Below are positions 42,263 to 51,362 of a stretch of DNA of 64,000 nucleotides, piece by piece (position 1 is the first letter of the stretch; each line of letters starts with the position of its first letter). Both the position numbers and the translations under genes were made by a program. The DNA comes from Candidatus Sumerlaeota bacterium (GTDB lineage: Bacteria > Sumerlaeota > Sumerlaeia > MWCT01 > JAUWMI01): NCBI GenBank assembly GCA_030613245.1, contig JAUWMI010000013.1, positions 1-64,000 on the forward strand, in the 5' to 3' direction. The notes beneath the pieces were generated by a model, which was given only the letters and a program-made list of their open reading frames with translations, did not search any database and was not told the origin of the DNA.

Positions 42263-43618
42263 ATGGCAAATACGGTACTCATTGTTGACGACAATCCCGA
42301 CAATCTGAAGAGCCTGGAGCTTGGGCTATCGCGCTTGGAGTATCATATATTGACGGCTGACGGCGGTCCAGCGGCCCTGGAGCGGCTGAAAAATGACGAC
42401 GTGGACGTTGTTATCACCGACCTCAAGATGCCAGAGATTGATGGCATGGAAGTTTTGCGCTTCGCCGGACAACTTACTCCCCCACCTGATGTGATCGTGC
42501 TGACAGCATATGGGACTGTTGAATCGGCAGTTAATGCCATGAAACAAGGAGCCTATGATTACCTCGGCAAGCCGGTCAACATTAATGAGCTGCGCGTTAA
42601 AGTTGACAAGGCCATGGCGCACCAGAGCCTCCTGCAAGAGAACATATACCTGCATACACAGATTGATAAGCGCTATGGATTTGAGGAGATGATTGCCGAA
42701 ACACAGGAGATGCAAAACATCTTTGAACAAGTCCGTCTCATTGCGAAAAGTAAGGCGACTGTACTGATTTCTGGAGAGAGTGGAACAGGAAAAGAACTTC
42801 TGGCAAAGGCCATCCATTATAATAGCCCTCGCGGCAAGAACCGCTTCCTCCCGGTGCACTGTGCCGCCCTGACCGAGACCCTGATAGAGAGTGAACTTTT
42901 CGGCCATGAACGTGGAGCCTTTACCGGCGCTGTATCGCGCAAACAGGGACGATTCGAACTGGCAAGCGGCGGCACCCTGTTCCTTGATGAAATCGCTGAC
43001 ATCCCTCCGTCTATGCAGGTAAAGCTCCTGCGCGTGCTGGAAACAAAAGAATTCATGCGCGTGGGCGGGGTCACGTCCATCCATGTTGACGTGCGCATTA
43101 TTGCTGCCACCAACCGCAATCTCCAGGAAGAGGTGGATGAAGGACGATTTCGGGAAGATCTCTTCTACCGCCTCAAAGTCATCGTATTTGAGCTACCGCC
43201 GTTGCGCAATCGTAAGGCAGACATCCCCATCCTGGTGAAGAAATTCGTTGATGAGTTTGCGCGAGAAAACCAAAAACCCGTCCACTCGATTTCCCACAAA
43301 GCGATGGCCCGCCTGATTGCCTACCATTGGCCGGGAAACATCCGTGAGCTGCGAAATTGCATTGAGAATACCGTCGTCTTTCTCGACAAGGACACAATTG
43401 ATGTCGAAGACCTCCCGCCAAACTTACAGGAAACCGACACTTCCTCAGACACTTTCTCTATGCCTGTGGGCCAACCCCTTGAGCTGATTGAAAAGCAGTA
43501 CATCCAGCAAACTCTTATGATAGTTGATGGCAACCGAACAAAAGCCGCCCAGCTGCTGGGAATCAGCCGGCGCACACTTCAGAGAAAACTGAAAGAACTG
43601 GGGATAGATACGGGTTAA
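42263..43618 (+). CDS. NtrC-family sigma-54-dependent response regulator
   Basis: The 451-residue protein has a receiver domain (phosphoacceptor Asp in VVITDLKMPEIDG, about residue 54), an AAA+ domain with GESGTGKE, the sigma-54 contact loop GAFTGA, FLDEI and the R-finger region, and a Fis-type helix-turn-helix (TKAAQLLGISRRTLQRKL). It activates sigma-54 promoters after phosphorylation, most likely by the kinase at 40083. AAGGATAAGGACGG precedes the ATG. Confidence 0.93.
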   Translation: MANTVLIVDDNPDNLKSLELGLSRLEYHILTADGGPAALERLKNDDVDVVITDLKMPEIDGMEVLRFAGQLTPPPDVIVLTAYGTVESAVNAMKQGAYDYLGKPVNINELRVKVDKAMAHQSLLQENIYLHTQIDKRYGFEEMIAETQEMQNIFEQVRLIAKSKATVLISGESGTGKELLAKAIHYNSPRGKNRFLPVHCAALTETLIESELFGHERGAFTGAVSRKQGRFELASGGTLFLDEIADIPPSMQVKLLRVLETKEFMRVGGVTSIHVDVRIIAATNRNLQEEVDEGRFREDLFYRLKVIVFELPPLRNRKADIPILVKKFVDEFARENQKPVHSISHKAMARLIAYHWPGNIRELRNCIENTVVFLDKDTIDVEDLPPNLQETDTSSDTFSMPVGQPLELIEKQYIQQTLMIVDGNRTKAAQLLGISRRTLQRKLKELGIDTG

Positions 43619-44018
43619 TGTGACAATTTTGCCCATCCCCGAGGGCATTCGCCCTTTGCTGCGACATTTTGTCCCACATGCTCTCTCTCGCCGCCCTTTA
43701 CCTGGTTCTCGCTTGGCAATAGGTCTCTTCTAGCACTTGAACAGAGTAGGGACAGATTATAATCTGTACTTGCTTGTACACCTTTGATATTACAAATGAT
43801 AAGATAACAAGGCGTGCCAATTCCAGTGAAGCCTCAATGGCTTTCGATAAGTTGGCTCATTGTAATCCTGAAGATTGTGCTAAACTGGTATGATTCTTGT
43901 ATTGAAATAGTCAGTCTCATTATAAGCATTCAACACTCCCGCATAATCCGAGTGCCGGTAATGGCCTGCAAAGGGCCCAGACAAAAGTAAAAATACCAAG
44001 AAAGGGAGGACTTTAAGA
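43619..44018. other. Intergenic stretch before htrA
   Basis: 400 bases without a gene. Contains a small hairpin AGGGCATTCGCCCT (43642-43655, no T-run) and one palindrome at 43746. The region 43780-43990 presumably carries the htrA promoter; I see no clear consensus. Confidence 0.5.
43746..43773. repeat. GTAGGGACA palindrome, core GATTATAATC
   Basis: Right arm partly decayed (TGTACTTGC). Confidence 0.75.
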
Positions 44019-45527
44019 ATGGAACTTTTCACTCAACGCATCATCAGAGGATTCTTCATTTCGCTTATTGTGCTGGCCATGGTGATTCTTCCCTCTGCAA
44101 GTTTCTCATTGGATAAGAACAAGCCTCTAACTTCTCAGACGTTTATTGACGTAGCCAAAGCGACCCTACCAACTGTAGTCAGCATTCACGCAAAAGGTCA
44201 TCTGGATGCTCCTAAAATCATTTTCAAGCGTGAAGGCAAGGAGAAAGCCCCGCCCAAAGAGAAACTGCCAGGCCCTGAGGAGTTCTTTCGCCGATTTTTC
44301 TTCCATTTCGGTGAGCCTTTTGAGTTACCTTTCCATGAGGAACTGGAATTTACCACCGCTGGCTCAGGGATCATTATTCGCCCCAACGGATATATTCTGA
44401 CAAACTATCACGTGATCCGACAGGCCGAAGATGATGGGATAGAAATAACACTACACGACGCGCGTTCCTTTTCAGGCGACGATGTGAAAATCGTCGGTGT
44501 TGACGAGTTCACTGATCTCGCTCTGCTCAAAATCAACGTTGATGATCTTCCCACCGCTGAGTGGGGTAATTCCGACGAAACCCAGGTTGGCGAATGGGTG
44601 CTGGCCCTCGGTGATCCCTTGCAGTTTAACAATTCCGTAACACAAGGCATCATTAGCGCCAAGCATCGTGTCATCGGCAAAGCCCTGATTGAGGATCTGC
44701 TCCAGACCACAGCGATCATCAATCCGGGTAACAGCGGCGGGCCACTGGTCAACCTGGATGGAAGGGTTATTGGCGTCAACATGGCGATTGCCTCCAATGT
44801 TGCACGCTGGCAGGGTATCGGCTTTGCCATCCCATCCAATGAGGCGAAGAAAATCAGCGATGCGCTCATTGAAAAAGGAGCGGTGGCGCGCGGCTATATT
44901 GGCGTCGGCATGGATGCGCTCACCCACCGAATTGCATCTTACTACGGATTAGAAGAGCCTAAGGGAATTGTCGTCTCCTACGTACAACCTGATGGTCCGG
45001 CAGAGAAAGCAGGGATTAAGCGCTATGACGTCGTTACAGAGGTTGACGGCAAACCAATTGAAAATCAGTATGACATGCTCCGCAGCATTGCCAGCAAAGA
45101 CGTTGGCGAAAAGGTCAAGCTCACGCTCCACCGCGAAGAAGACGGCAAGGTAAAGGAATTGACTTTAACCGTGACCACCACGGAGCGGCCGAGCGAAGAA
45201 GAGATGCAAGAGTTGAAGCAGAGAGAAACGGTCGAGAAGGAGACGTACGACAAGTTGGGGCTAAAGCTGGACAACATTGTGCGCGAAACAGAGACTGGCA
45301 AGGTCAATGCTGGGGTGGAAGTGAAGGGAGTCAAACCAAACAGTCCGGCAGCAAAGTCCGGCTTGCAGCCCGGCGACATTATCGCTGAGGTTAATAAGAT
45401 CGACATTAAGAGCATTGACGACTACCGCACTGCACTGCGCAAAGTCCAGAAAGACAAAGACCATCTGGTCATGTTCGAGCGCGATGGGGTCATGCGCATT
45501 ACGACTATTCCACAGCAAGAAAAATAG
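44019..45527 (+). CDS. Periplasmic HtrA/DegP-type serine protease
   Basis: The 502-residue protein has a signal peptide (to about 30), a trypsin-like domain with the triad His in LTNYHVI, Asp in FTDLALLKI and Ser in NPGNSGGPL, and two PDZ domains (about 285-375 and 410-495, each with a GLQPGDII-like or GIKRYDVV carboxylate loop). It degrades or refolds damaged envelope proteins. A Gly/Pro/charged insert (EKAPPKEKLPGPEEFFRRFF) is typical of DegP loop LA. GGGAGG lies nine bases before the ATG. It lies at the head of the Bat region, separated by a palindrome. Confidence 0.93.
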   Translation: MELFTQRIIRGFFISLIVLAMVILPSASFSLDKNKPLTSQTFIDVAKATLPTVVSIHAKGHLDAPKIIFKREGKEKAPPKEKLPGPEEFFRRFFFHFGEPFELPFHEELEFTTAGSGIIIRPNGYILTNYHVIRQAEDDGIEITLHDARSFSGDDVKIVGVDEFTDLALLKINVDDLPTAEWGNSDETQVGEWVLALGDPLQFNNSVTQGIISAKHRVIGKALIEDLLQTTAIINPGNSGGPLVNLDGRVIGVNMAIASNVARWQGIGFAIPSNEAKKISDALIEKGAVARGYIGVGMDALTHRIASYYGLEEPKGIVVSYVQPDGPAEKAGIKRYDVVTEVDGKPIENQYDMLRSIASKDVGEKVKLTLHREEDGKVKELTLTVTTTERPSEEEMQELKQRETVEKETYDKLGLKLDNIVRETETGKVNAGVEVKGVKPNSPAAKSGLQPGDIIAEVNKIDIKSIDDYRTALRKVQKDKDHLVMFERDGVMRITTIPQQEK

Positions 45528-45566
45528 GACCCGAATACTATTAGCCTGTTCTTCTGCCACAGAATT

Positions 45567-45594
45567 GTAGGGGCGTATTGCAATACGTCCCTAC
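45567..45594. repeat. GTAGGGGC palindrome, core GTATTGCAATAC
   Basis: Right arm GTCCCTAC. Lies 25 bases before the first Bat-region gene. Confidence 0.85.
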
Positions 45595-45619
45595 CGATAG
45601 AAGCACGGATCACACTGAT

Positions 45620-46672
45620 ATGAGACGGCACCGACGGCATTTGCTGGCGTTTATGGTCATGGGCCTGGCCTTTGCCAGCATGGCCATGCGCGAAGAAGAT
45701 AACCCAGATGTCTTTGGCAGCCTGAGATCCCCCTCAGAATCCCAGACAGGTATTCTTCCAATTTCCACCCTCGCATTCGATACGGTTTCCACGCAGGGCA
45801 TACCCGTTGCGCGGCCAAGCGCTGCGTTGCCGCTAGAGCGATTTGAGATTACCGCCAGCGCCTTCGTTAAACAGGCTGAACAGCCCATTCACCTCAACGA
45901 TACTGTTTCATTTATAATCCGTGTCAGCTGGAAAGGCGCCATTGGTGACGTTACGGTTGAGAATCCCGAACATCCCATATTGACCGGGCTCGAGCTGCTC
46001 AGCGTGCAGCCATCGAACAAAACCAGCCCGGAATCGGGCAAGACAGTAGCGGAGTTTCTCTACCTCTTGCGTCCCACGCAAAAGGGGACAGCAACCGTTG
46101 GTCCTGTTGATATACATTATAGACTTCGTCAATCGGGTGAGGAAGGAACGCTCCGCACTACGAGCCAGGCGCTTGCCATTCTGCCAGTGCCCATCAACTG
46201 GGGGAAAATCCTCCTGGTGGCTCTGGCCATAATCACAGCAGTCATTATCGCCTTGTGCGTGGTGGCCAGTGTGATACGACGCCGCAGCCGCAAGGCCATG
46301 CTCGAAGAAGAGGCCAAACCTTCGCCTTATGAACGGATTCTGGGAGAGCTCTCATCCACGCGACTGCTCCTGATTGAGGGCGAACTTAAGAACTTCTACC
46401 ATAAGATCGCCCAGCTGACCAAGGGCTTCCTGTCGGTCACTGAGGGGAAGCAGGTTATGAATATGACGTCTGAAGAACTCGCCACGTACCTGGAGAGCCG
46501 CGATATTGATCAGCAAATGCGGGCAAAAGTGCTCTCAATTCTGTCGCGCTGCGACAATGTCCGGTATGCCGGCTCTGTGCCTACTGAAGCGGAGCACAAC
46601 GACATTATGGCAGATCTGAAAACTTTGATTGATGCCAAAACACGACAAGAGAAAACAGGAGGTCAGGAATGA
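45620..46672 (+). CDS. BatD-like/DUF4381-like membrane protein
   Basis: The 350-residue protein has an N-terminal signal anchor (LLAFMVMGLAFASMAM), a beta-sandwich domain (ITASAFVKQAEQPIHLNDTV, LLRPTQKGTATVGPV, about 85-200), a transmembrane segment (about 205-228) and a helical cytosolic tail (ELKNFYHKIAQLTKGFL, MTSEELATYLESRDID). The tail resembles those of DUF4381 and BatD proteins. It overlaps the MoxR gene in ATGA, so it is translationally coupled to it. ATG 45620 chosen over 45578, which lies in repeat DNA. Confidence 0.7.
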   Translation: MRRHRRHLLAFMVMGLAFASMAMREEDNPDVFGSLRSPSESQTGILPISTLAFDTVSTQGIPVARPSAALPLERFEITASAFVKQAEQPIHLNDTVSFIIRVSWKGAIGDVTVENPEHPILTGLELLSVQPSNKTSPESGKTVAEFLYLLRPTQKGTATVGPVDIHYRLRQSGEEGTLRTTSQALAILPVPINWGKILLVALAIITAVIIALCVVASVIRRRSRKAMLEEEAKPSPYERILGELSSTRLLLIEGELKNFYHKIAQLTKGFLSVTEGKQVMNMTSEELATYLESRDIDQQMRAKVLSILSRCDNVRYAGSVPTEAEHNDIMADLKTLIDAKTRQEKTGGQE

Positions 46673-47655
46673 ATCCCGAAATAGCGTCTATTAATGAGCG
46701 CGTGAAAGAAGAAAGTCAATTCGTCGAGTCACTTGTCAGCGAGGTAGGCAAGGTCATTGTGGGGCAACGCTACATGATCGAGCGCCTGCTCATTGGCCTT
46801 CTGAGTAATGGGCACGTCCTGCTCGAAGGCGTACCCGGACTGGCAAAGACCATGACCGTGAAAACCCTGGCCGCGGCCATTGACGCGAAATTTCAACGCA
46901 TTCAATTTACTCCCGACCTTCTGCCAGCTGATCTGATCGGCACCATGATTTACAACCAAAAGGACCAAACATTCGTGCCCAAGAAAGGGCCGATCTTTGC
47001 CAATTTCATTCTCGCCGATGAAATCAACCGCGCACCCGCAAAGGTCCAGAGTGCCTTGCTCGAAGCCATGCAAGAACATCAGGTAACTATTAGCGATCAC
47101 ACTTTTGTGCTCGACGAGCCGTTCCTGGTCATGGCCACCCAGAATCCCATAGAACAGGAAGGTACGTATCCACTCCCAGAAGCTCAGATTGACCGCTTTA
47201 TGCTGAAACTCAAAATTACATATCCCAACAAGAAGGAGGAGCGCGAGATCCTGGAACGGATGACTACCTCGAATGATTTCCACATCGACCGTGTGGTCTC
47301 GCCTGCTGACATCATGAAAGTACGTCGGGTGGTCAACCAGATTTATATGGATGAGAAGATTAAGAATTACATTATTGATATTGTGTTTGCTTCGCGAAAT
47401 CCAGAACACTATAAAATTGACGTTGCCGACTATATCCAGTACGGCGCATCACCGCGCGCTAGCATTTACCTCACACTCGCTGCCAAGGCGCACGCATTCC
47501 TTCGCCACCGCGGCCACGTGACGCCCGACGACGTCAAGGCCATTGGCATGGACGTCCTGCGCCACCGCATCATCATCACTTACGAAGCCGAAGCCGAAGA
47601 ATTAACCTCTGAGGATATCGTTAAGAAGATCTTCGACGAGGTCGAGGTACCATAG
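46669..47655 (+). CDS. MoxR-family AAA+ ATPase
   Basis: The 328-residue protein has Walker A GVPGLAKT, Walker B ILADEINRAPAK, sensor and arginine motifs (MATQNPIEQEGTYPLPEAQ, DRFMLK) and the C-terminal helical lid (YGASPRASIYL). MoxR proteins act as chaperones for maturation or assembly of complexes containing VWA-domain proteins, which fits the two VWA genes downstream. Its stop TAG overlaps a palindrome (47655-47682). Confidence 0.93.
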   Translation: MNPEIASINERVKEESQFVESLVSEVGKVIVGQRYMIERLLIGLLSNGHVLLEGVPGLAKTMTVKTLAAAIDAKFQRIQFTPDLLPADLIGTMIYNQKDQTFVPKKGPIFANFILADEINRAPAKVQSALLEAMQEHQVTISDHTFVLDEPFLVMATQNPIEQEGTYPLPEAQIDRFMLKLKITYPNKKEEREILERMTTSNDFHIDRVVSPADIMKVRRVVNQIYMDEKIKNYIIDIVFASRNPEHYKIDVADYIQYGASPRASIYLTLAAKAHAFLRHRGHVTPDDVKAIGMDVLRHRIIITYEAEAEELTSEDIVKKIFDEVEVP

Positions 47656-47682
47656 TAGGGGCGTAATGCAATACGCCCATAC
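47655..47682. repeat. GTAGGGGC palindrome, core GTAATGCAATAC
   Basis: Its first base is the last base of the moxR stop codon. Right arm GCCCATAC. Confidence 0.8.
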
Positions 47683-47712
47683 CGCCTCTGCCGAAGCAGG
47701 TCGTTCCCAGCT

Positions 47713-47728
47713 TGTCTGCCTCAGGCAT
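47713..47728. repeat. TCTGCCTCAGGCATGG palindrome
   Basis: Related to 23685 and 48831; right arm diverged. Lies 28 bases before the DUF58 start. Confidence 0.5.
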
Positions 47729-47754
47729 GGCGTGCGTGAACCAGGAGAATACGG

Positions 47755-48630
47755 ATGATCCCGAAGGAGCTCCTGAAGAAAATTCGCCGTATCGAGATCG
47801 TTACCAGCCGGCTGGTGAACGATTTCATGGCTGGTGAATATCATAGTGTGTTTAAAGGCCGGGGTATGGAATTCAATGAAGTGCGCCATTACGAGCAGGG
47901 CGACGACATTCGGTTCATTGACTGGAACGTGACGGCACGTACCGGCTTTCCCCACGTGAAACGCTACGTGGAGGAGCGCGAGCTGACAGTTATGCTGGTG
48001 GTGGATGCGAGTTCTTCGGGCGAATTTGGCTCGACCGAGCAGATGAAGGGCGAAATTGCAGCTGAGCTGTGTGCACTCCTTGCCTTCGCAGCCATCAAGA
48101 ACAATGACCGCATTGGTTTGCTTATCTTCACGGACGAGGTGGAAAAATTCATTCCCCCGAAAAAGGGACGCATACACGTGCTGCGCGTCATTCGTGAACT
48201 CCTGTATTTTAAACCTGAGCATCAGCGAACCGATATCCCGATTGCACTCGAATTCATAAACAAGGTGCTGCGGCGCAAAAGTGTCGTGTTCCTGGGCTCC
48301 GACTTCCTATCCGAAAATTTCAAACACGCATTGAACATCGCCAATAATCGGCACGACCTGATTGCCATCAAAATAACCGATCCCCGCGAACTCGCACTGC
48401 CAGCCATTGGCATGATAGAGCTGCAAGACGCTGAAACAGGCGAACGCGTACTGATTGATACGTATGATCGCTCTGTCCGGAGCAACTTTGCAAAGGCCAG
48501 TCGTCAGGAAAATACCGCTCTGGCCACGATGTTGAAGTCGCTCAACATTGACTTTATTGATATCGCAACGGATCGGCCGTACGTTGATCCGTTGGTCAAG
48601 TTCTTCAGACAACGGGCAAAACGGCTGTAG
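47755..48630 (+). CDS. DUF58 domain protein of the Bat cluster
   Basis: The 291-residue protein has the DUF58 signature GMEFNEVRHYEQGDDIRFID with NVTART and the VWA-like text LVVDASSSGEFG (DxSxS-type motif DASSS). It is expected to associate with the MoxR ATPase encoded upstream and the BatA/B VWA proteins downstream. Cytosolic, no membrane segment. The 99-base gap from moxR is occupied by two palindromes rather than regulatory signals I can name. Confidence 0.9.
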   Translation: MIPKELLKKIRRIEIVTSRLVNDFMAGEYHSVFKGRGMEFNEVRHYEQGDDIRFIDWNVTARTGFPHVKRYVEERELTVMLVVDASSSGEFGSTEQMKGEIAAELCALLAFAAIKNNDRIGLLIFTDEVEKFIPPKKGRIHVLRVIRELLYFKPEHQRTDIPIALEFINKVLRRKSVVFLGSDFLSENFKHALNIANNRHDLIAIKITDPRELALPAIGMIELQDAETGERVLIDTYDRSVRSNFAKASRQENTALATMLKSLNIDFIDIATDRPYVDPLVKFFRQRAKRL

Positions 48631-48641
48631 GTGAATGAAAT

Positions 48642-48669
48642 GTGGGGACGTATTGCAATACGCCCCTAC
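48642..48669. repeat. GTGGGGAC palindrome, core GTATTGCAATAC
   Basis: Left arm diverged at two positions, right arm GCCCCTAC intact. Confidence 0.8.
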
Positions 48670-48830
48670 ATAATGGGTTGCGATATCTTATTGCTTTTCG
48701 CATAAATAAAGAAACAGCCAAAGCCGCTGAAGGCCTTGTTTTTGTGCGAATGTTTGGCCTTCAACTGTGTCATTCAACGTGGCACGGGCATCACGCCACA
48801 GGCGCATTTTCAACTTGCCCGTGTAGATTC

Positions 48831-48846
48831 ATCTGCCTAGGCGGAT
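48831..48846. repeat. ATCTGCCTAGGCGGAT palindrome
   Basis: One mismatch over 16 bases; related to 23685. Confidence 0.6.
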
Positions 48847-48859
48847 GCCACGCATAGTT

Positions 48860-48887
48860 GTAGGGGCGTTTAATTAAACGCCCCTAC
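48860..48887. repeat. GTAGGGGC palindrome, core GTTTAATTAAAC
   Basis: Perfect over all 28 bases. Confidence 0.9.
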
Positions 48888-48928
48888 TATAGAAAGCTCA
48901 ATAAGACTGATTTTCATGATAGCGACTT

Positions 48929-48956
48929 GTAGGGACAGATTATAATCTGTCCCTAC
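48929..48956. repeat. GTAGGGACA palindrome, core GATTATAATC
   Basis: Perfect over all 28 bases; ends four bases before the ribosome binding site AAGGAG of the next gene. Confidence 0.9.
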
Positions 48957-48974
48957 TCCGAAGGAGAGTTGGCT

Positions 48975-50252
48975 ATGGCGAACAAGACTGCAGCTGTCGT
49001 TCTCTGGCTGATTTTGATTTGTGGACTAGGAGGTCTGGTTCTTGGCGTGTTCCCACTTTCAAAGACAAAAGGTCAGGAGAAGCAGGACATTCAGGAGCAT
49101 ATAGCCATGGCCAATGCTCTGCGGCGAGAAGGACTTGCGCAGGAAGCTATCCGGGAATTTGACCTTGCGCTCCAGAGCAACGAGCTTGCCAAGAGCAAAA
49201 AGGCAAATATCTCCTATCTGGTAGCGAATCTTTACTTCGAGGAACTAAAAGACTACAAAAAGGCCCTGGCCTATTACGTGAGGGCCAAGCATTTCAATCC
49301 CCAGAGTAGCGAGCGTCAGAAGATTGAGCAGCGCACCGTGGAATGTCTCGAAAATCTCGGCCGCTCCGCTGATGCCCAGTACAAACTGTCAGAGGCAACC
49401 TACCTGGCTGGAGAAAAGGCCGCAAAGTATCCCGGCCGCGTAGTGGCTAAGCTTGGGGACCGCGAAATTACGATGGGCGAGCTCGAAGCGGAAATCCAGA
49501 AGCTGCCGCCCTTTCAGCGCGAGCAGTATCAAGACGACGACACGAAATTGGAACTTCTGAAGATGTACATAGCGAATGAATTGATGCACACTGCGGCTCT
49601 GCGCAAAGGATATCAAGATGACACGTCGCTACGCGAGCAAGTCAGCCAGCTTCAGAAAATGCTGATGATTCGCAAACTCTATGACGAGCAGGTCAAGAAC
49701 GCCATTTCGATCACCCCAACTGAAATGGATCTCTATTACCAGGCGCATAAACAAGAGTTCACGATTCCTGAGAAGCTCAAGGTTGCCCACATCCTGCTCG
49801 CCAATGATGCAGATGCTCAGCAAGTGCACACTGCACTTCAGAATGGTGCCGATTTTGCCACCTTGGTAAAAGAACGATCTCTTGATGAACAAACGAAAAC
49901 GCGCGGCGGAGATCTCGGGTTCGTGAACACCAGTACTGGCGTCATTCCGACCATTGGAAAAAACGAAGCCCTCGTCAATCAGCTCAAATCACTGGGCCAA
50001 GGCGAATACAGCGAGATCGTCAGCTCTGACCGTGGCTACCATATCTTCAAAATCCTTGAAGTTCAGCCAGAACGCCCGCAACGCTTTGACGAAGTGAAAA
50101 GCCAGATTGAAGGCGCTCTTCGCCAGGTCAAAGAACAAGAGCGCGAACATCAACTGATAGAAAACCTGATGAAAACGCAGAACGTGATCATTTACGAGGG
50201 GGAATTTGCAAAATCTCCGGCATCGCCAGGCACGCCGGAGCTTACTGAATAA
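48975..50252 (+). CDS. TPR-linked PpiC/SurA-type peptidyl-prolyl isomerase
   Basis: The 425-residue protein has a signal anchor (VVLWLILICGLGGLVLGVF), two or three TPR-like repeats (about 40-125), a SurA-like helical region (about 150-240) and a parvulin domain (about 250-360: LKVAHILLANDADAQQVHT, GGDLGFVNTSTGVIP, GYHIFKILEV). It should fold envelope proteins in the periplasm. AAGGAGAG precedes ATG 48975. Its place inside the Bat cluster suggests it helps fold the secreted Bat proteins; that is inference. Confidence 0.87.
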   Translation: MANKTAAVVLWLILICGLGGLVLGVFPLSKTKGQEKQDIQEHIAMANALRREGLAQEAIREFDLALQSNELAKSKKANISYLVANLYFEELKDYKKALAYYVRAKHFNPQSSERQKIEQRTVECLENLGRSADAQYKLSEATYLAGEKAAKYPGRVVAKLGDREITMGELEAEIQKLPPFQREQYQDDDTKLELLKMYIANELMHTAALRKGYQDDTSLREQVSQLQKMLMIRKLYDEQVKNAISITPTEMDLYYQAHKQEFTIPEKLKVAHILLANDADAQQVHTALQNGADFATLVKERSLDEQTKTRGGDLGFVNTSTGVIPTIGKNEALVNQLKSLGQGEYSEIVSSDRGYHIFKILEVQPERPQRFDEVKSQIEGALRQVKEQEREHQLIENLMKTQNVIIYEGEFAKSPASPGTPELTE

Positions 50253-50324
50253 GGGCCTGGACAGCCTCTCTCCATTGGCCCGCGAGAGACCGGACCCGAG
50301 AGGCAACTGCCAGGAGGAGACTCT

Positions 50325-51362
50325 GTGTTCTACCGCCGCCACAACGTTTTTCTGATCGCCATGAGCATGTGGATCGCTCTCGCAGCTCTTGCGCAGTCTG
50401 CTGAAGAGCCAATTACCATTACGGCCAGCAGCAGCAAGCAAGAAATGCTGATCGGCGACTCCCTGCGATACACCGTGACCGTGGAATGGCAAAGAGGCAT
50501 TGAGCTCAAGAAGGTGGAGCCGGGAGCGACAATCGGAGTCTTTGAAATCCAGGACGTGCAAACGACCGAACAAAAGGCCCTCAAGGGCGAACGGTTTGAG
50601 AAATCGTATACCTATGTACTCTCAACGTTTGACACCGGGGAATTCGAGATTCCACCCTTTACCGTCGAATACCAAACAGCATCGGGTGAAGTAAAAACTG
50701 CTCAATCGCAACCAATCAAGATTACGGTGAAGCACGTTCCCCACACCAGCACAGATCGCAACGACGTGCGCGACATTAAACCGCCGCTTTCGATTCCCGC
50801 AGACACGCAGTTACGCAACATCCTGCTGGCCAGTCTGGCTGCTCTCCTGGTGCTGGGCGCACTGGGCGGATTCCTGGCGAGAAAATGGCTCCTCAGCCGG
50901 CGCGCCGCTTCGGCTCAAGAGTGGATTCCGCCAAAACCGATCGAGGAATTGGCCTATGACGACCTGAATGCATTGGCACATTCCAACCTGTTGTCAGAAG
51001 GAAAAATTAAGAAATACCATATCCGCCTGTCGGAGATCATACGGATTTATCTGGGACGTCGCTACAAGCTCGCGGCAATTGATATGACCAGCTATGAGCT
51101 GATGTATCGCCTGGAAGAACGTGTTGTAGAAAAACCCACGCTGAGTGTGATCGAGGATTTTCTCGACCACTGCGATATGGTTAAATTCGCTAAATACGTC
51201 CCTGAGCACACTCAGTGCGTTGCAAAACTAGACAAGGCGAGAAAAATTGTGGAGCAGACTACGCCTAGGCCGCTTGTGCCTGTGGAAGATGAACACGGTG
51301 GTGTTCCTCCTGCGGACATTGCACGGCAAGAGAGCAAGCCAGAGAAAGAGGTGACGGTATGA
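50325..51362 (+). CDS. Second BatD-like/DUF4381-like membrane protein
   Basis: The 345-residue protein has a signal peptide (to about 26), a beta-sandwich domain (ITASSSKQEMLIGDSLRYTV, FDTGEFEIPPFTVEY), one membrane segment (about 164-186) and a helical tail (YDDLNALAHSNLLSEGKIKK, YHIRLSEIIRIYLGRRYKL) that resembles DUF4381. It is about half the length of BatD at 54262 and parallels the protein at 45620. AGGAGGAG precedes the GTG start. It overlaps batA in ATGA. Confidence 0.75.
   Translation: MFYRRHNVFLIAMSMWIALAALAQSAEEPITITASSSKQEMLIGDSLRYTVTVEWQRGIELKKVEPGATIGVFEIQDVQTTEQKALKGERFEKSYTYVLSTFDTGEFEIPPFTVEYQTASGEVKTAQSQPIKITVKHVPHTSTDRNDVRDIKPPLSIPADTQLRNILLASLAALLVLGALGGFLARKWLLSRRAASAQEWIPPKPIEELAYDDLNALAHSNLLSEGKIKKYHIRLSEIIRIYLGRRYKLAAIDMTSYELMYRLEERVVEKPTLSVIEDFLDHCDMVKFAKYVPEHTQCVAKLDKARKIVEQTTPRPLVPVEDEHGGVPPADIARQESKPEKEVTV

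Larger units (their letters stand above)
48631..48974. other. Operon gap occupied by palindromic repeats
   Basis: 344 bases with four palindromes (48642, 48831, 48860, 48929) and otherwise no supported gene. A 71-codon frame here (48642-48857) is read through repeat DNA and is not credible. Confidence 0.7.

Noticed and set aside
43642-43655. Terminator after the first NtrC-type regulator gene
   Set aside because: Only a 5-bp stem and no T-run.
48642-48857. 71-residue frame beginning GTYCNTPL
   Set aside because: Read through palindromic repeats; no independent coding signal.
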